NCBI RefSeq assembly: GCF_021869535.1
Contig: NW_026262582.1
Span: 56,184,851 to 56,248,850 of the forward strand
Direction of reading: 5' to 3'
Length of the DNA stretch: 64,000 nucleotides
Origin: Mytilus californianus
Lineage: Eukaryota; Mollusca; Bivalvia; Mytilida; Mytilidae
The position numbers were made by a program, and so were the translations under genes. Below are positions 58,935 through 64,000 of this stretch, in pieces. Within the stretch, counting starts at the first letter, position 1; each line of letters starts with the position of its first letter. The notes under the pieces are model-generated. The model ran no database searches. It worked only from the letters and a program-made list of their open reading frames with translations, and was not told the DNA's origin.

Positions 58935-59175
58935 AATAAAAAAATGAGGTTTGATTTCAAATGACACAACTTTTCATCTGAGACCAAATGACTATAGTTC
59001 ATCGTACGACATTCAATTATGAGGAAAAAAGCATACCGCATAGCATGATATGAAAGGCCTCGACACGTCATGTAAAACAATTCAGATGAGAAAAATAACT
59101 AAATCATTGTACAAAACACTAAACGAAAAGCAAGTATGATATACATTTAAAACGACAGCCACTGAATTAAGCTCA
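58935..59175 (-). repeat. Interspersed repeat A, diverged A2 copy
   Basis: aatgaggtttgatttcaaat, gacacaacttttcatctgag, cataccgcatagcatgatat, acaaaacactaaacgaaaag and acgacagccactgaattaag. Confidence 0.75.
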
Positions 59176-59400
59176 TGTCTTGATGGTTACGTGGTAGAGT
59201 GTTCGACTCGAGTGCGGGAGGTCGTGGGTTCGATCTTCGTGTCATTTAGTAGTAAGATCTTAAACTGGTCGGCTCGGAGTCGGAATAATATGTCCGGGTA
59301 GGATGACATGACTGCGGACTGTTACATTGTGTACTAGCACATTAAAAATTCGCATCAGCGTGTCGGTTGGGCACAGAACAAAAACTCGGTTAAACAATTC
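59176..59400 (+). repeat. tRNA-derived SINE
   Basis: An A-box-like tggttacgtggtagagtg (59184-59201) and a B-box ggttcgatc (59227-59235) sit at tRNA-like spacing, giving an internal RNA polymerase III promoter. They are followed by a non-tRNA body (gtcggctcggagtcggaata, gcatcagcgtgtcggttggg). The body is joined directly to the reverse-transcriptase remnant at about 59400. SINEs need LINE enzymes to move. Whether this copy is transcribed is unknown. Confidence 0.7.
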
Positions 59401-59405
59401 AAATC

Positions 59406-59757
59406 ATGTTAGCAGGTTCTCGTCCTGAATATGCATTTAATATACCAGTGGACCTACCTGACTTGTTTACTAATCTACGTCTAATTTTGAAATTATCACT
59501 TCCCCTCTTAGTAGCAATATACCAACTTTACCTGCATATTGAATATACATTTCCCAACTCGTTCGGTATTCAAGAGCTTACAGTTGCAACTCAAGACTTT
59601 ATAAAACGTCACCAGTATCTGAGCAGAAAGTTGATGAACCAGGGTTATGTCAAAGAACGTCTCGTCCTTATTCTAAAAAAAGTTCATCGGAAGATACCAA
59701 GAGCTTGTTGATAAATATTCCGCATCAACTTCACAAATAATACATGATGGTCTTAAA
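59406..59757 (+). pseudogene. Reverse-transcriptase element C-terminal remnant
   Basis: Three frames must be combined to see it. YISQLVRYSRA lies at 59546-59578. A frame change then gives DFIKRHQYLSRKLMNQGYVK and ERLVLILKKVHRK (about 59598-59691), and a one-base shift near 59692 gives KYQELVDKYSASTSQIIHDG to about 59752. This is the part downstream of the polymerase domain in a bivalve retroelement family I recognise. The YISQLVRY motif also appears (as YLSQIVRY) in the fossil at 17215, but the following sequence differs, so they are related, not identical, families. The catalytic core is missing and the 5' side meets a SINE, so it is a truncated dead copy. Confidence 0.7.
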
Positions 59758-60060
59758 GTATAGATTTTAGGTACTGACGTTGTTTATCGTCTTAATTACG
59801 TTTTATAGTGTTCTTTTATTTGTCTTTGTAAATTATCAACCTTTACTGTTTAGTCCATTTTTGGTAATATCCTTTTGGCGTGGCTCGGTACTTATACATC
59901 CCGCCATTGTGTTATTGTGCTATAGTCATTATTTTTATTCTTGTCTTTCATTTTTGCTTTTGTGCTTTGTCTATATGCCATTTTGTTTTTCTTTGTTGAC
60001 AAATTTTTTTGTTTTTATAGTGATCAAGATTATAACACAATGTTGACTGCTGTACCCCTA
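59758..60060 (+). repeat. Probable 3' untranslated tail of that retroelement
   Basis: Follows the coding remnant without a break: tgacgttgtttatcgtctta, ttggcgtggctcggtactta, atcccgccattgtgttattg and ttgcttttgtgctttgtcta, in an order I recall as the usual 3' part of the same element. The open stretch across it (59780-60046) is hydrophobic text from T-rich DNA. Confidence 0.5.
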
Positions 60061-60084
60061 TTTTTACATTTTTTCCTATTATAT

Positions 60085-60240
60085 AGATACAAGAAGATGT
60101 GGTATGAGTGCTAATGAGACAACTCTCCATCCAAGTCAAAATCTATAAAAGTAAACCTTTATAGGTCAAAGTATGGTCTTCAACACGGAGCCTTGGCTCA
60201 CACCGAACAGTAAGCTATAAAGGGCCCGTAAAATTACTAG
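60085..60240 (-). repeat. Interspersed repeat A, subfamily A1 (3' half)
   Basis: agaagatgtggtatgagtgc, tgagacaactctccatccaa, tcttcaacacggagccttgg and taagctataaagggcccgta, ending near ttactagta where repeat C begins. Confidence 0.9.
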
Positions 60241-60500
60241 TATTATGTCTGTTTGTTTTGTTCACACATTGTTGTCAATATAATGGAATTTGATGCAACT
60301 GTCATACAAGTGAGAGGTTTAGCTATCTATAAAACCAGGTTTAATCAACCATTTTCTATATAAGGAAATGCCTGTACCAAGTCAGGAATATAACAGTTGT
60401 TTTGCATTCGTTTGATGTGTTTAAGCTTTTGATTTTGCCATTTGATAAGGGACTCTCCGTTTTGAATTTTCCTTGGAGTTCGGTATTTTTGTTATTTTTT
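60241..60500 (+). repeat. Interspersed repeat C, copy 3
   Basis: attgttgtcaatataatgga, caactgtcatacaagtgaga, aaatgcctgtaccaagtcag, gataagggactctccgtttt and ccttggagttcggtattttt. Mirror of 42240-42485. Confidence 0.9.
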
Positions 60501-60504
60501 TCTT

Positions 60505-60690
60505 TGTACATTACTGTTTACTTCTCTATATTCCTGTTCACTATCCTGCATTACTGTTAACTATATAAGAATAAGGAGATGTGGTATGATTGCCAACGAA
60601 ACAACAATGCACCAGAGTTCAAATTTAGGAAATGTAAGCAATAAGCCTGAATTGCTGTTAACTAGCCAACATTGTGCTAGCTGAATGTCG
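60505..60690 (+). repeat. Second fragment of the 20-bp minisatellite with the same repeat A insert
   Basis: ttactgttaactatataaga, ataaggagatgtggtatgat, attgccaacgaaacaacaat, ccagagttcaaatttagg, then aagcctgaattgctgttaac. It has the same junctions as 58605-58700, so the compound unit was duplicated. Confidence 0.8.
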
Positions 60691-61257
60691 TTAAATGTTT
60701 CTAATTGATTAGATAGATTGCTTGAGTAGATTATTACAAAATGTGATGGACACTGATGATTAAACCCGGAATCCCTCAAGACCTTCCTTTACGTTGAAGT
60801 GACACTTAAAAGTGAAAGAAATATGATAAATTATCTTTTTTCTTTATGAATCAATCCATATTTTGATAAAACGAAATCGCCTCTCACTTCCTAGTAAGTT
60901 TTCTTATTTTTCCTTTATCGGTTTATAAATAATCTGTTTGAATTGATTGCGACACTACTTTATGCTTCATTGTTGACATTTACAAATGCAATATCAGAAA
61001 TATTCAACAAATTATATTAAATCAATTCTTAGTCATTAACTCTTTCTTAGTTTGTCGTTTTCTTTTTAGTTAAAAGATTCTATTATGATATTTTGATATT
61101 TCAAGTTATTGACATATATCATCATTCATATTATGTAATAATTTTGTTGTCAAGCGGAAATCCGTTATCATATTTATCACACTGCAAAGGAAGAAGAAAA
61201 AGTGATTATGCATTGAAAGTATGATGTCGATCATATGAATGAATCTTATTACTATTA
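60691..61257. other. Spacer, nothing recognised
   Basis: AT-rich, no gene signal. Confidence 0.5.
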
Positions 61258-61945
61258 AAAATAAGAAGATGTTGTATGATTGTCAATTAGCCAACTCTCC
61301 ACAAGAGACCAAATGACACAGAAATTATCAACTATAAGTCACCGTACGGCCATCAACAATGAGTAAAACCCATACCGCATAGTTAGCTATAAAAGGTCCC
61401 GAAATGACAAATGTAAAACAATTCAAACGAGAAAACTAACGGCCTGATTTATGTACAAAATAAAGAACGAAAAACAAATATGATATACAGCAACAAACGA
61501 CAACCACTGAATTACAAGCTCCTGACTTGGGACAGGCACATACAGAATGGAGCGGGATTATACTATACTATACCAATCCTCCCCTAACCTTGGTCAGTAG
61601 TGTAACAGTACAACAAAAGAACAAATCAGTTTAAAAGGGCTTAACTCATGGGATAGAAACAAAGCAGACATACATCTCACAAAAACACAGAGTGGACGTG
61701 ACAGGTTACATATACATCCCCACAACAACAACAAAAAAACACTAAGTACAGATCTGAGAGTACTCCCAGTTACTGACAGCTAGTTCAAAGCCAATAACAA
61801 CTAATAAAAAAAATATGCATCTAAGCCTAAAATATCAATCAGTATACATCCAACATCCTATGGATTTAGTGTAAAAACGTCATTTACAAAAAACATGACC
61901 TTGTGCGATACCAAGATACAGGTATCGACAGGTTGTAGAGCCATG
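61258..61945 (-). repeat. Interspersed repeat A, subfamily A2, longest copy (~690 bp)
   Basis: From the 3' end inward: agaagatgttgtatgattgt, caccgtacggccatcaacaa, aacggcctgatttatgtaca, ctcctgacttgggacaggca, cagatctgagagtactccca and ttactgacagctagttcaaa, then accttgtgcgataccaagat and caggtatcgacaggttg. All other A2 copies are sub-intervals of this order. No coding capacity or clear inverted ends, so the mobilising partner is unknown. Confidence 0.85.
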
Positions 61946-64000
61946 AATGTGCATATGTATATAAAAATAACATTTAGTTTGATTTAAATTTACTGACAAC
62001 AAAATCAATATTAATACGTCAATGTCTTTAGTTGCTAGGTTGGGTTTTGTCAACTTTCTGAACATAACTGAATCGATTGCTATTAACCAGTCCGTTGTTT
62101 GACCGTTTTAGTACATGTTATCTTTTATTGAATAGAAACACACGAAATTTTGGGTGTTAATTTCCATTCGAATTAACATTTATGAAATCAGAGTACTAAA
62201 TAAATATCCATAAATAAAGAAGAGGTTTCGTTGGTCGAGTTAAAACATGTTAGTCATACTAACTCGTTTATTATTATATACAAATGGAAATGGAAAAGTC
62301 AAGTTAATCAACTGACTTTTTGCATTGGGACCGCGTTTTTTTAGGAAGGGGGGGGGGGGGGGGGGGGGAGGGGGTTGTAATTATGAATACATGGTCATAA
62401 AATTTGGTCCACTTTTGTCATGTATAAAAAACGTTTCTCTAAGATCGTATTACATTGTGTATTGTTTATATTTGTTTATATATTAGCTTCATAGCTTAAA
62501 AGGAACAATGTTATAAGCTCTATTTTATTCTAAAAGTTTTATAAGGCGATGTCTCTTTAGTAATTACTCTTAAATTATTGGTATTGCTTTCTTATTTAAG
62601 TGACAATGCACTGAAATGATAATTATGTGAGCTTATTTGACGACACAGAGGCTTCAAAACTCCATAACTGGCAGGAGCAACCTAAACAATTAAATCAGTA
62701 GCTTTAAACAACGAATTAATTTTACAAATAAAATGTGTCCTACATTATATTGATTTTATTCTGGAGTGACGATACGAATTATTATTGAAAAGAACTAATG
62801 TTGAATAAATGAACATCCATGAAACAATTTAAAGCCCTCTTAAGTAGAAAATCAGATGGTATATTATTCTATTTTATGTTAATTAAATTCAATATATCTA
62901 GATAGAATGTAAAACGTCTATATTGCTTACTTTGATCGTTAAATGAAACCAATCTATGTTGAGATGCTTTGATTAAGGAACCTATTTAACTTGGTAGAAG
63001 CAATTCTAAAATTTCCGGATTAATCAAGAAAAGTAATGCATTTCAATGTTATGGTGCTGCTGGACATTTTAGTGTTGATAGTCATTTCGGATCAAATCAA
63101 TACTGTTGAGAACACGAAGAAAAACATATTTTCCATGTTTTTAAAAATAAAACCTTAAGGTACAAGAATGTATCATGAGACAAAACCCCGCTTAAATGCA
63201 CAGACCATTAGCACTTCGAAATTTGAAATATAAGCACCAATACATTAACATTTATTACATTGATTGGAAAACTCTAAGGTATACTATTTAATGGCAGTGA
63301 ACTTAGATCGAGAAAATCCATAGAGGTAAGGAGTTTTGTCACCTGTATTGTTAAAAAGTAACTAATGGCAATCACTTTAATTAAACCATTACCCTCCCAC
63401 ATAACTCAAAGTTTCAATTTACAAAAACAATAACTGCTTTAAATTCAAATGAAAAAAGGAAACTTTATTTGAGAAGAATAAATCATTTTCTTGTTTTTTC
63501 AAGATGAGGTTGAAGTTTCAAGAGTGTGAAAGTGTGACGGTATTAATATAACAACAAATTGATACGATTTGTTTTAAATGATAAATACATACTTGACGTG
63601 TTTAATCAAGGGTGATTGATTTAGTTACTTTACTTGTTACAAACAGTTCAATGTAACCATCTTCATGAATCAAATACCATTATTATTAATCTTTTAAACA
63701 GTTTTTATAATTTGGAAAGAGTTTATAATACTCATGGAATGGTAATTAATTAAGTATATGTATATCTATAGGTTTGACAATACTTTGGTCATGTTTTTAA
63801 TCTTATTATGATTTCACTTTAAAATCATGATTAATGTTCATTTCAACAGATGAAATGAAATACCACTGATATAGTTTTGTGAGAACACAAATGTTAAATT
63901 GTTATAAAAATTGATTTTTTTTTGTCTTCTTCATGAACAAATGAAGACTTACCTGTTTCAAATTCCTTCATTGATTTAACTCTATTCGAAATCTTACCAA
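61946..64000. other. 2 kb without a recognised gene
   Basis: AT-rich. Apart from the G run at 62348 I see no repeat family, RNA or conserved coding segment. Confidence 0.5.
62348..62374. repeat. G21-A-G5 homopolymer tract
   Basis: An uninterrupted run of 21 G followed by A and five G in otherwise AT-rich DNA. It could form a G-quadruplex, and its length is also liable to assembly or sequencing error. Confidence 0.9.

Noticed and set aside
59181..59250. Functional tRNA gene
   Set aside because: A- and B-box-like elements are present but the acceptor stem does not pair and the sequence runs into a SINE body.

Overview
The window reads as non-coding, repeat-dominated nuclear DNA from a bivalve mollusc, most likely a marine mussel (Mytilus or a close relative). 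It is AT-rich, has no long intact open reading frame, and has no operon-like spacing or bacterial signals. I recognise from memory several interspersed repeats and a reverse-transcriptase family that are typical of mussel genomes. The genus-level call is inference and would need a database search. I find no intact protein-coding gene. What can be supported is a set of broken, mostly transposon-derived genes, many tandem arrays, and several inverted-repeat elements.

Layout. 1-3.0 kb: a frameshifted fossil of a YqaJ-type (PD-(D/E)xK) nuclease-like protein, a short tandem repeat element and a decayed C2H2 zinc-finger fragment. 3.5-8.3 kb: a 3.9-kb array of a 33-bp minisatellite with higher-order duplications, followed by a 5'-truncated LINE fragment that separates it from a few outlying units. 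8.6-17 kb: hairpin elements, interspersed repeats and a four-unit tandem array. 17-31 kb: a reverse-transcriptase fossil, local duplications, a MULE transposase fossil split by a MITE, and several bivalve repeats. 32-42 kb: hairpin and terminal-inverted-repeat elements and a ~1.3-kb element carrying a 162-bp satellite. 43-49 kb: a stack of unrelated tandem arrays and a foldback-like structure with ~600-bp inverted arms made of 21-bp repeats; a complete but dead Tc1-type transposon (TA target duplication, inverted ends) sits inside it. 49-54 kb: a diverged inverted pair and a 73/146-bp satellite. 54-62 kb: a mosaic of tRNA-derived SINE, reverse-transcriptase remnant and repeat-family copies. 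The last 2 kb hold little except a 21-base G run.

The parts do not form a pathway. They record successive mobile-element insertions (LINE into satellite, MITE into MULE, Tc1 next to a foldback arm, interspersed repeat into minisatellite) and local amplification. The clearest unusual objects are the foldback-like element at 44.0-48.9 kb, the satellite-bearing element at 40.6-41.9 kb with a relative at 2.2 kb, the large 33-bp array, and two short perfect hairpins, one of which is an insertion flanked by a 10-bp direct repeat.
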